From: Chlamydiota bacterium
GTDB taxonomy: Bacteria; Chlamydiota; Chlamydiia; Chlamydiales; Rhabdochlamydiaceae
Direction: 5' to 3'
DNA: 5,403 bases
Assembly: GCA_027348355.1 (NCBI GenBank)
Contig: DAIEPN010000033.1
Location: 1-5,403 of the forward strand
The first letter of the stretch is position 1. Each line of letters starts with the position of its first letter. A model generated the notes under the pieces. It was not told the DNA's origin. It saw only the letters and a list, made by a program, of their open reading frames with translations, and did not search any database. Shown in pieces: positions 1-5,403 of the stretch. Both the position numbers and the translations under genes were made by a program.

Positions 1-58
1 TTTCACCCGTGTCTGCAACGATGGTTGTCATCCTTTTGAGCTGCTCTAGCTGATTCAT
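1..58 (-). CDS. tal: Transaldolase, N-terminal fragment (3' end beyond window)
   Basis: Read on the minus strand, an ATG at 58-56 opens a frame beginning MNQLEQLKRMTTIVADTGE, which is still open at the window edge. The pattern of a charged leader, then LK, then T-x-V-ADTG matches the start of class I transaldolases (E. coli TalB has TTVVADTGD at the same place). The enzyme moves a dihydroxyacetone unit between sugar phosphates in the non-oxidative pentose phosphate pathway, in the cytoplasm. The catalytic lysine and the rest of the barrel lie outside the window. A good Shine-Dalgarno (AAAGGA, bases 70-65) sits 6 nt before the ATG and fixes the start. The small gene at 95-328 ends 36 nt upstream on the same strand, so the two may share a transcript. 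Only 19 residues support this call, but the match and the position near the atp cluster agree. Confidence 0.82.
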   Translation of the reverse strand, partial: MNQLEQLKRMTTIVADTGE

Positions 59-86
59 ATGGTTTCCTTTCGATTCAAATGGTTTC
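59..86 (-). repeat. Imperfect 20-nt tandem repeat over the tal start
   Basis: On the minus strand, GAAACCATTTGAATC (bases 86-72) is followed at a 20-nt offset by GAAACCATATGAATC (bases 66-52), with 14 of 15 bases identical. The downstream copy contains the tal ATG; the upstream copy has TTG in its place. The TTG would open a 7-codon frame whose TGA overlaps the tal ATG. Whether this is a relic of local duplication or a translated leader cannot be told from the sequence. Confidence 0.5.
65..70 (-). promoter_or_regulatory. Ribosome binding site of tal
   Basis: AAAGGA on the minus strand, 6 nt before the ATG of the transaldolase frame. It is among the clearest Shine-Dalgarno sequences in the window and decides the tal start. 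A near copy of the surrounding sequence lies 20 nt further upstream but lacks the GG. Confidence 0.7.
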
Positions 87-94
87 TTTATTAA

Positions 95-328
95 CTATTT
101 ATTCTTGTCATAGTGGTTGGCTACGATAAGACAAGTCACGACGGTTACAACGACCACACCGATCGCTAAGAAGATATTTTGCCATTGTTTTGCTTTGCCG
201 GCGTTATAGATCTCCTTCGGCGCTTTGCTAACTTCTCTGGGCTCTTTTGGAACTGGAGCTACGTCGCTTGCCCGGAGTGTAGTGGTTACAAGAGCTAAAA
301 TCATAAAGGTAGAGATGGCTTTTTTCAT
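95..328 (-). CDS. Small secreted or membrane-anchored protein, 77 aa, unknown function
   Basis: I do not recognise this protein. The 77-residue product starts with a typical Sec signal peptide: MKK, a hydrophobic core at about residues 5-17, and likely cleavage after LRA (20/21). Next comes a Pro/Lys/Glu-rich linker (about 21-50), then one strongly hydrophobic segment (about 51-70) containing VVVTVVT at 59-65, and a short polar tail ending DKNK. After cleavage this would be a single-span inner-membrane protein with about 30 residues outside the cytoplasm and a basic tail inside. No cysteine fits a lipobox. The MKK start is preferred because it alone gives a complete signal peptide; the Shine-Dalgarno is weak (AGAG, about 11 nt upstream). 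The gene lies 36 nt before tal on the same strand. The protein shares architecture and the hydrophobic heptad with the product of 465-716, so the two may be paralogues. Alternatives are a chance ORF or an accessory peptide of a membrane complex. Confidence 0.62.
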   Translation of the reverse strand: MKKAISTFMILALVTTTLRASDVAPVPKEPREVSKAPKEIYNAGKAKQWQNIFLAIGVVVVTVVTCLIVANHYDKNK

Positions 329-427
329 AAGGGGCTTAACTCTGGTTAGTCTAAAGATGTTTTTTTACGTATCAATTGTGAACTTTTCTTAAGGGGTAAT
401 TCCCAAAGAAATGAGTTTACGCGAGAT

Positions 428-443
428 TTTATCTGTAGATAAA
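428..443. other. Small AT-rich inverted repeat between the two minus-strand genes
   Basis: TTTATC, loop TGTA, GATAAA: a perfect 6-bp stem with a 4-base loop in the 136-nt gap (329-464) between the two small genes. No T-run follows on either strand, so it is not a convincing intrinsic terminator. It could be a weak protein-binding palindrome or chance in AT-rich DNA. I see nothing else structured in this gap. Confidence 0.3.
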
Positions 444-464
444 TAAGAGTTCAAGCCATCTTTT

Positions 465-716
465 TTAGTTCTTTGCAGAACTTTGCTGTAATCCGAGAGT
501 GACTACAGTCACAACCACAGCAAGGATTGCTCCCCATGCGAACATAGAGCTTCCTAGAGCTGTAAATGCACCGTCTCCTCCGCCGACATCATGACGGTAG
601 AGTCTGTCAGAGTCTTCTTGCAGCTGTGTAATTTCTTCTCTTTCTTCCCAAGCAAATGAAGGGGAGGAGGAACAGACCAGCAGTAATGATAGAGCACAAA
701 ATACAATTTTTTTCAT
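465..716 (-). CDS. Small secreted or membrane-anchored protein, 83 aa, unknown function
   Basis: I do not recognise this protein. It begins with a signal peptide: MKK, a hydrophobic core at about 4-14, and likely cleavage after SFA (22/23). A strongly acidic and polar stretch follows (about 23-45, rich in Glu, Asp and Gln), then a glycine-rich hinge (GGGDG, 45-49), and a C-terminal membrane segment (about 57-76) containing VVVTVVT at 67-73. The tail is QQSSAKN. The N-terminal cysteines do not meet lipobox rules: residue 15 is preceded by Leu-Val, with no small residue at -1. The ATG is supported by AGAGAGG 10 nt upstream (bases 733-727). The gene is transcribed divergently from atpE across a 165-nt region and in the same direction as the 77-aa gene and tal. 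Layout and heptad match the 77-aa protein, but its linker is acidic where the other is basic. A partner of the adjacent ATPase is possible but unproven. Confidence 0.65.
   Translation of the reverse strand: MKKIVFCALSLLLVCSSSPSFAWEEREEITQLQEDSDRLYRHDVGGGDGAFTALGSSMFAWGAILAVVVTVVTLGLQQSSAKN
467..482 (-). other. Stem-loop overlapping the stop codon of the 83-aa gene
   Basis: On the minus strand, AGTTCT-GCAA-AGAACT forms a perfect 6-bp stem closed by a GCAA (GNRA-type) tetraloop, and it takes in the last codons and part of the TAA. An A-run, not a U-run, follows in the transcript, so it does not look like an intrinsic terminator. It may protect the 3' end of the mRNA or be chance. Confidence 0.3.
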
Positions 717-881
717 AGAGCCAAGACCTCTCTTTCAGTCCTATAAAACTCAAAGTATGCTAGCTAGAAATTTAGCGCAATTTTTTTTTTAGCTCTTTTT
801 ATATGTGATTTGAAAAAATTGATTGAAAAAAACACCGCTATTGCGAATAACATAATGCAAACTTTTCGAAAACGAGGATAT
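717..881. promoter_or_regulatory. Divergent intergenic region upstream of the ATPase operon
   Basis: This 165-nt gap separates the divergent starts of the 83-aa gene (minus) and atpE (plus), so promoters for both directions are expected here. It contains a run of ten T (781-790), a second T-rich stretch (796-800) and a CTAGCTAG palindrome (760-767). On the minus strand TTGCGC (780-775) and TACTTT (757-752) stand 17 nt apart, a weak -35/-10 pair. On the plus strand TTGAAA (823-828) with TAACAT (848-853, 19-nt spacing) or CATAAT (851-856, 22-nt spacing) are the best candidates, but neither is well spaced. Chlamydial sigma-66 promoters are often poor matches to consensus, so I assign the region and no exact promoter. 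Confidence 0.45.
874..877 (+). promoter_or_regulatory. Ribosome binding site deciding the atpE start
   Basis: GAGG lies 4 nt before the ATG at 882. Spacing is slightly short, but it is the only Shine-Dalgarno-like sequence near any of the in-frame starts (TTG 810, ATG 855, ATG 882). It therefore supports the shortest reading of atpE. Confidence 0.5.
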
Positions 882-1508
882 ATGCAAGAACTAGAGGTAG
901 GAAAAGAGAGAGTTAAAAAAATTTGCGATATTCTTCGAAAAGAAACACTTCAGCCAGCAAAGCAGGAAGCAGATCAAATCCTAGAAAATGCACGTATAGA
1001 AGCAGAAGAAATTATTCAGCAAGCAGAGAAAAAGGCCCAGCAGATTCTAGAAAAAGCCCATCAAAATATTCAAAAAGACAAAGTTGTTTTCGAAGCCTCT
1101 TTGAGGCAATCTTATATTCAAATTCTAGAAACACTTCGCCAAGCAATTGAAAACAAGTTGATGAACCAGGAATTAAAGCATCTGATTGCCGCACAATTGC
1201 AAGATCCTAATCCTTTAGCGTCCTTGATTTCATCCGTTGTAAGAGCAATCGAAAAAGAAGGAATTGAAACGGATTTAAGCGCGTATGTCTCTTCTACAGT
1301 CTCTGCACGATCTGTCAATGTACTCTTAGCGAAGGAGATAGTAGATAGACTTAAAGAGAAAAGTGTTCTCTTGAGCGGAATGGGGGGAGGTGTTCAGATC
1401 AAATGGGAAAAGGAAAACATTACGATCGACATATCTGATGAATCTCTTAAAGAGCTATTAGCAGCTCATATCCATAAAGATTTTCGTGACGTCTTTTTTG
1501 GAACATAA
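882..1508 (+). CDS. atpE: V-type ATPase subunit E (peripheral stalk)
   Basis: Subunit E pairs with a partner helix to form the peripheral stalk that holds the catalytic head still against the rotor. Residues 1-100 are an almost unbroken helix rich in Ala, Glu, Gln and Lys with heptad character (for example ILENARIEAEEIIQQAEKKA, 33-52), typical of the stalk coiled coil. The C-terminal globular domain (about 105-208) carries the family-like GGGVQI followed by ITIDISDESLKELLA (168-194), the edge that contacts subunit B. From ATG 882 the protein has 208 residues, which is the chlamydial AtpE length as I recall it, and residues 9-30 line up with the start of those proteins. The frame stays open back to a TTG at 810, but that 24-residue extension has no ribosome site and no counterpart known to me. 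The stop is 3 nt before the next gene, implying co-transcription and probably coupled translation. It is the first gene of the operon. Confidence 0.9.
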   Translation: MQELEVGKERVKKICDILRKETLQPAKQEADQILENARIEAEEIIQQAEKKAQQILEKAHQNIQKDKVVFEASLRQSYIQILETLRQAIENKLMNQELKHLIAAQLQDPNPLASLISSVVRAIEKEGIETDLSAYVSSTVSARSVNVLLAKEIVDRLKEKSVLLSGMGGGVQIKWEKENITIDISDESLKELLAAHIHKDFRDVFFGT

Positions 1509-1511
1509 CTT

Positions 1512-2285
1512 ATGGCAAACTATTACTTTTTGGCTGCATCTCTGCCTTCTTTAACGATCGGAGAAAAGCCAGAAATTACTTTTGATGAACTAAGTAGCCG
1601 TCTTAAGATCAATCTCAGTAAAAAAGACTTTGAAAAAGTGGTTGTTTTAAGGCGCTATGTGGATATAGAGAATGTCCGCTACCTTTTACTTGATCAGCCT
1701 ATTGAAGACCGTGGCAACTTTTCAGAACTCGAGCTTGATGAGGCGCTCCTTACTTTTTCGGGACTACCGGAGTATTTTTTTGACTTTTTTGCAAAATATA
1801 CGACGACAGAAGAAAGGCTCAGGTATTTTCCTGAGGTGTTTTCTTCCTACTTTTTAGAAGAGGCTGCAAAACAAAAAGGCTTTGTACATACCTACCTTAC
1901 TTTTGAAAGGGGGGTTCGTTTAGTGTTATTAGCTTTGCGCGCAAAAGCCCTTAGAAAGGATGTGTTTCAGGAATTGCAATTCGAGGATTTTACAGAGCCC
2001 TTTATCGCACAGATCTTAGCGCAAAAGGATATGGAAATGTATGAGCCTCCAATGGAGTTTACTGAACTTAAAGAGATATTTACTTTTACTTCCCATGATC
2101 CGTGGGAGAGGCACAGGCGTATAGCGGAGTATCGTTTTACAAAAATCCAAGAAATGGTAAGCAAGCCTTTGTTTTCTATCGAATGGATTTTAGCATATAT
2201 GCTTCGACTTCGAATTGTAGAGATGTGGAACGAGATGAGTGCGGAAAAGGGCAAGGAGATAGTGACTTCCTTAGCTAAAATATAG
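1512..2285 (+). CDS. DUF2764 family protein of V-type ATPase operons
   Basis: The 257-residue protein occupies the slot between atpE and atpA that holds CT309-type proteins in Chlamydia and related proteins in Borrelia and Bacteroidetes operons. The start MANYYFLAASLPSL is typical of DUF2764. It is soluble, mostly helical and rich in aromatic and charged residues, with no signal peptide or membrane span. Three helices look faintly like the repeats of ATPase subunit C/AC39: RRYVDIENVRYLL (47-59), LTFERGVRLVLLALRAKAL (129-147) and EWILAYMLRLRIVEMWNEM (224-242). The last resembles the AC39 C-terminal pattern AYLL...E..N. I infer, without proof, that it may cap the rotor shaft as subunit C does; no other gene in the window could. 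The ATG at 1512 follows the atpE stop by 3 nt, with GGA about 9 nt upstream. Family membership is fairly sure; function is not established. Confidence 0.85.
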   Translation: MANYYFLAASLPSLTIGEKPEITFDELSSRLKINLSKKDFEKVVVLRRYVDIENVRYLLLDQPIEDRGNFSELELDEALLTFSGLPEYFFDFFAKYTTTEERLRYFPEVFSSYFLEEAAKQKGFVHTYLTFERGVRLVLLALRAKALRKDVFQELQFEDFTEPFIAQILAQKDMEMYEPPMEFTELKEIFTFTSHDPWERHRRIAEYRFTKIQEMVSKPLFSIEWILAYMLRLRIVEMWNEMSAEKGKEIVTSLAKI

Positions 2286-2328
2286 AAAAAAGAGTTTATA
2301 AAAGAATTTTAAAGATCAATTGAGCTTT

Positions 2329-4122
2329 ATGAATAAAGAAAAAGCATTTGGGAAAGTAGTCAAAGCATTTGGAAACCTGCTACACGTCGAATTTACGAAT
2401 TCCATTAAGCAAGGTGAGCTTGCGATGGTACGCGTGGGAGAAGTGGAGCTAAAAGCGGAAGTGATAGAAATTTCTGGTGCAGAAGCCAAGATACAAGTTT
2501 TCGAAGATACTAGAGGGGTAAAAACGGGTACAGAAGTCTCTTTCACGGGAAATCTTTTGGAAGCGGAACTAGGTCCTGGACTTTTGACATCGATTGTAGA
2601 CGGTCTCCAAAACCCTTTAGAGAAAGTAGCTGATGCAACTGGGCTCTTCCTGAGCCGAGGAGTATACATGTCTTCTTTAGACCGGACTAGGCATTGGGAT
2701 TACAACCCAATTGCTAAAGAGGGTGATCTTGTTTCGAAAGGGGATAGTTTAGGATTTACGATGGAAGGTAGATTTCATCACTATATCATGGTGCCATTCC
2801 ACGATTTGCGTCAATTTACGATCACTTGGGTTATCGAAAGAGGGTCTTATCCAATTGATACCGTAGTTGCTAAAGGTGTCGATGAACAAGGTGTTGAGAT
2901 GCATTTTACCATGGTTCAGAAATGGCCAGTGAAATCACCTCTTCTTTTTGGAGAAAAGCTTAAACCTTATGAGATGATGGATACGGGACTGCGTGTGATC
3001 GATACGCAGCTGCCTGTTCTACGTGGGGGCACGTTTTGCGCTCCAGGTCCCTTTGGTGCTGGTAAAACGGTGCTTCAGCATCACCTTTCAAAATACTCTG
3101 CAGTAGATGTTGTGATTGTTGTGGCTTGCGGGGAGAGGGCAGGGGAAGTTGTAGAGGTTCTTCGAACTTTTCCTCAACTTACAGACCACCGTACATCCGA
3201 GCCTCTCATCAACCGTACGGTAATTATTTGCAATACCTCCTCTATGCCGGTTGCGGCAAGGGAAGCCTCTATTTACATGGGGGCTACCATAGCTGAATAC
3301 TATAGGCAAATGGGGTTAAATGTTTTACTACTTGCTGACTCCACTTCAAGATGGGCGCAGGCTATGAGAGAGATGTCGGGCAGACTAGAAGAGATTCCTG
3401 GAGAAGAAGCTTTCCCTGCTTACTTAGCTTCTCGAATTTCGGCCTTTTATGAAAGAGCTGGCGTCATTCGTCTGAAAAATGGAAAACTAGGCTCTCTTAC
3501 TATTGGAGGTACTGTTTCTCCAGCTGGTGGAAATTTTGAAGAGCCTGTTACGCAAGCAACTCTTTCTGTAGTCGGTGCATTTTTAGGTCTTTCTAGAGAA
3601 AGGTCGGATGCGAGGCGCTACCCTGCAATTGATCCGCTCATTTCTTGGAGCAAGTATATTGACGATGTGGGCTTTCAGCTTAGTAAATTTTTGGATAATT
3701 GGGGGGAGAAAGTCAAAAGATCTGCAAAATTTTTACGTTTAGGGGATGAGATCAACAAGCGTATGGAAGTTGTGGGGGAGGAAGGGGTGCTGCTTCAAGA
3801 CATGGTACTTTATCTCAAATCTGAGCTGTATGATTTTAGTTATTTGCAGCAAAACGCCTTTGATAAAGAAGATGCTTATTCCCCACTTCCAAGACAGGTG
3901 GCGCTCTTTACTTTGATCAACCGCATCTTTGATATTCCTTTTACCTTCACGACACATGATGAGGCTAGGTCTTTTTTCCTAGGTTTACAAGGAATGATAA
4001 AGAATCTCAATTTTATGCCATATCCTTCTAAACAATATGAACACACCTTTGCTGAGATCCATAATAAAATTGAGGAAGTTAGTAAACATTTGCATGAAGA
4101 AGCGCTCAAGAGGAAAAAATGA
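2329..4122 (+). CDS. atpA: V-type ATPase catalytic subunit A
   Basis: This is the ATP-binding catalytic subunit of the V/A-type rotary ATPase head, 597 residues against about 590 in Chlamydia. Counting from ATG 2329, an N-terminal beta-barrel (about 5-75) is followed by [15 protein letters not shown] (80-94). Next is the non-homologous insert (about 105-185) that marks A subunits and is absent from F-type beta. Then come the P-loop GPFGAGKT (240-247, Lys246), the catalytic glutamate in CGER (Glu269), the Walker B end [10 protein letters not shown] (Asp337), [13 protein letters not shown], and the alpha/beta signature [10 protein letters not shown] (432-441). A helical C-terminal domain completes it. 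All key residues are present, so the enzyme should be active. An in-frame TTG at 2320 would add three residues; ATG is preferred because GAG lies just before it and the resulting N-terminus fits relatives better, but neither start has a good ribosome site. The gap from the preceding gene (43 nt) is the widest in the operon. The stop overlaps the atpB start (ATGA), favouring coupled synthesis of A and B, which assemble 3:3. Confidence 0.96.
   Translation: MNKEKAFGKVVKAFGNLLHVEFTNSIKQGELAMVRVGEVELKAEVIEISGAEAKIQVFEDTRGVKTGTEVSFTGNLLEAELGPGLLTSIVDGLQNPLEKVADATGLFLSRGVYMSSLDRTRHWDYNPIAKEGDLVSKGDSLGFTMEGRFHHYIMVPFHDLRQFTITWVIERGSYPIDTVVAKGVDEQGVEMHFTMVQKWPVKSPLLFGEKLKPYEMMDTGLRVIDTQLPVLRGGTFCAPGPFGAGKTVLQHHLSKYSAVDVVIVVACGERAGEVVEVLRTFPQLTDHRTSEPLINRTVIICNTSSMPVAAREASIYMGATIAEYYRQMGLNVLLLADSTSRWAQAMREMSGRLEEIPGEEAFPAYLASRISAFYERAGVIRLKNGKLGSLTIGGTVSPAGGNFEEPVTQATLSVVGAFLGLSRERSDARRYPAIDPLISWSKYIDDVGFQLSKFLDNWGEKVKRSAKFLRLGDEINKRMEVVGEEGVLLQDMVLYLKSELYDFSYLQQNAFDKEDAYSPLPRQVALFTLINRIFDIPFTFTTHDEARSFFLGLQGMIKNLNFMPYPSKQYEHTFAEIHNKIEEVSKHLHEEALKRKK
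4109..4113 (+). promoter_or_regulatory. Ribosome binding site of atpB inside atpA
   Basis: AGAGG lies 5 nt before the atpB ATG and within the last codons of atpA. It is a strong, well-placed site that decides the atpB start and allows reinitiation after atpA. Confidence 0.7.
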
Positions 4123-5403
4123 GAAAAGTGTATGATAGAATCCTAGACATGCGAGGGAACCTGGTCACAGTTCGCGCTAAAGGAATTTCTTTAGGGGAGA
4201 TGGCGCGTATCGAAAAAAGGAGCGGACAGGTAATTTACGCTTCTGTACTTCGTGTTGATGAAGACCTAGTCACCTTGCAAGCATTTGAAAACAGCCGTGG
4301 AATTTCTACAAGTGACCGAGTGACTTTTTTAGGTAAACTGATGCAAGCGACCTATAGCGAAACTCTTTTGGGCAGAAGATTTCGAGGTTCTGGAGAGCCA
4401 ATTGATCTAGGTCCTCAGGTGTTAGGTGAGAAGATCGAAATCGGTTCTCCTTCTTTCAATCCTGTTAGACGTATCATCCCAAGAGAGCTAGTGAGAACCA
4501 ATATTCCCATGATCGATGTATTTAACTGTCTTGTAAGATCACAGAAAATTCCTATTTTTTCTGTAGCGGGAGAGCCTTACAACGCACTATTAATGCGCAT
4601 TGCCAATCAAACGAACGCTGACGTAGTGATCATCGGTGGGATGGGACTTCGTTTTGATGACTATCAAGCTTTTATTGATAATGCGGAAAGAGCAGGATCA
4701 ATCCATAAGACAATCATGTTCATTCACCAAGCAACCGATCCAGTTGTTGAATGTTTACTTGTTCCTGATATGGCCCTTGCTGTTGCAGAAAAATTTGCGA
4801 CCCTAGATAAAAACGTTTTGGTGCTTTTAACAGATATGACGGCTTTTGCAGATTCTTTGAAAGAGATCGCGATCACTATGGACCAGGTTCCTTCAAATAG
4901 GGGATATCCTGGATCTTTATACTCTGATTTGGCTTCACGCTACGAAAAAGCGGTTGATATCGATGGGAGCGGTTCTATTACCATTTTATCCGTGACCACA
5001 ATGCCTGGAGGAGATGTAACCCATCCGATCCCGGATAATACGGGATATATTACAGAAGGGCAATTTTATCTTCATGGAGGACGTATTGATCCTTTTGGGT
5101 CTTTATCAAGGCTTAAGCAGCTTGTGATTGGAAAAGTAACGAGAGACGATCACGGAGATTTAGCTAATACCCTCATTCGTCTGTATGCGGATTCAAAAAA
5201 GGCGAAAGAGCGGGAAGCTATGGGCTTTAAGCTATCTAAGTGGGATGAAAAACTCTTGCGATACTGCGTTCTTTTTGAAGATAGGATGATGAACTTACAA
5301 GTCAACTGTAGCTTAGAAGATGCACTTGATCTTGGCTGGGCAACTTTAGCGCAGTGCTTTGAGACAGCAGAGGTTGGAATGAAAGAAAACTTGATAAAAA
5401 AAT
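4119..5403 (+). CDS. atpB: V-type ATPase non-catalytic subunit B (C-terminus beyond window)
   Basis: Subunit B alternates with A in the head and lends an arginine to the A-subunit ATP site. The frame opens with an ATG overlapping the atpA stop and is still open at the window end after 428 codons; the chlamydial protein is about 438 residues, so only the last ten or so are missing. An N-terminal barrel leads to [14 protein letters not shown] (83-96) and [20 protein letters not shown] (126-145). The P-loop position reads FSVAGEPYN (147-155), with no GKT, as expected for a B subunit that does not hydrolyse ATP. Further on are [13 protein letters not shown] (234-246), [20 protein letters not shown] (256-275), ITEGQFYL (311-318) and [12 protein letters not shown] (324-335), where Arg331 is the likely arginine finger. 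The sequence is intact throughout. From known gene order, subunit D should follow. Confidence 0.95.
   Translation, partial: MRKVYDRILDMRGNLVTVRAKGISLGEMARIEKRSGQVIYASVLRVDEDLVTLQAFENSRGISTSDRVTFLGKLMQATYSETLLGRRFRGSGEPIDLGPQVLGEKIEIGSPSFNPVRRIIPRELVRTNIPMIDVFNCLVRSQKIPIFSVAGEPYNALLMRIANQTNADVVIIGGMGLRFDDYQAFIDNAERAGSIHKTIMFIHQATDPVVECLLVPDMALAVAEKFATLDKNVLVLLTDMTAFADSLKEIAITMDQVPSNRGYPGSLYSDLASRYEKAVDIDGSGSITILSVTTMPGGDVTHPIPDNTGYITEGQFYLHGGRIDPFGSLSRLKQLVIGKVTRDDHGDLANTLIRLYADSKKAKEREAMGFKLSKWDEKLLRYCVLFEDRMMNLQVNCSLEDALDLGWATLAQCFETAEVGMKENLIKK

Noticed and set aside
428..443. Intrinsic terminator between the two small genes
   Set aside because: The stem is AT-only at most positions and no T-run follows on either strand.
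657..716. Lipoprotein signal in the 83-aa protein because of cysteines in the signal peptide
   Set aside because: Neither cysteine has the small residue needed at -1, and a normal Sec cleavage site (SFA) is present.
95..716. The two small proteins as chlamydial Inc (inclusion membrane) proteins
   Set aside because: Inc proteins have a paired hydrophobic hairpin with a short loop. Here the two hydrophobic parts are a signal peptide and a single distant C-terminal helix.
823..856. A plus-strand sigma-70-type promoter (TTGAAA with TAACAT or CATAAT)
   Set aside because: Spacings are 19 and 22 nt, outside the good range, so I did not list it as a separate promoter.
810..881. In-frame N-terminal extension of AtpE from TTG 810
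   Set aside because: It has no ribosome site, uses a rare start codon, and adds residues not matching the family; ATG 882 gives the usual length.
2316..2669. Open frames on the opposite strand and in other frames within atpE, the DUF2764 gene and atpA
   Set aside because: They lie inside well-supported genes, have low-complexity or unrelated composition, and lack ribosome sites.
4557..4583. Loss of the P-loop in AtpB as a damaging mutation
   Set aside because: B subunits of V/A-type ATPases naturally lack the GKT motif; the rest of the protein is intact.
1..5403. CRISPR arrays, tRNA or rRNA genes, insertion sequences
   Set aside because: No regularly spaced repeats, cloverleaf-like sequence, transposase frame or terminal inverted repeats were seen on either strand.

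Overview
This window most likely comes from the chromosome of a member of the Chlamydiae, and more likely an amoeba-associated ("environmental") lineage than Chlamydia itself. It holds the front half of a bacterial V/A-type ATPase operon in the order atpE - DUF2764 gene - atpA - atpB. That order is known from Chlamydia, from spirochaetes such as Borrelia, and from Bacteroidetes. AtpA and AtpB read as very close to the chlamydial proteins as I recall them. Upstream on the minus strand is the first part of a transaldolase gene, and transaldolase also lies near the atp cluster in Chlamydia. The DNA is AT-rich with long A and T runs. The assignment rests on remembered family sequences; no search was run.

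Layout. Bases 1-58 (minus): first 19 codons of tal, cut by the window edge. Bases 95-328 and 465-716 (minus): two small genes for 77- and 83-residue proteins. Each has a signal peptide, a short charged stretch and one C-terminal membrane segment, and the two membrane segments share the heptad VVVTVVT. Bases 717-881: divergent intergenic region with a run of ten T, expected to hold promoters for both directions. Bases 882-5403 (plus): atpE, a DUF2764 gene, atpA and atpB. AtpB runs off the right edge about ten residues short of its expected end. The plus-strand genes are tightly packed: a 3-nt gap, then 34-43 nt, then an ATGA stop/start overlap.

How the genes work together. AtpA (catalytic) and AtpB (non-catalytic) form the alternating head of the rotary ATPase. 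AtpE is the peripheral-stalk subunit that anchors the head. The DUF2764 protein is of unproven role; it sits where other A/V-type operons encode subunit C and shows faint resemblance to the C/AC39 family. The rotor and membrane subunits (AtpD, AtpI, AtpK) would be expected just beyond the right edge. Because the ion-binding subunits are not in the window, neither the coupling ion nor the direction of work (ATP synthesis or ion pumping) can be read here.

The least ordinary parts are the pair of small membrane proteins, the DUF2764 gene in the place of subunit C, and an approximately 20-nt tandem duplication over the tal start site.
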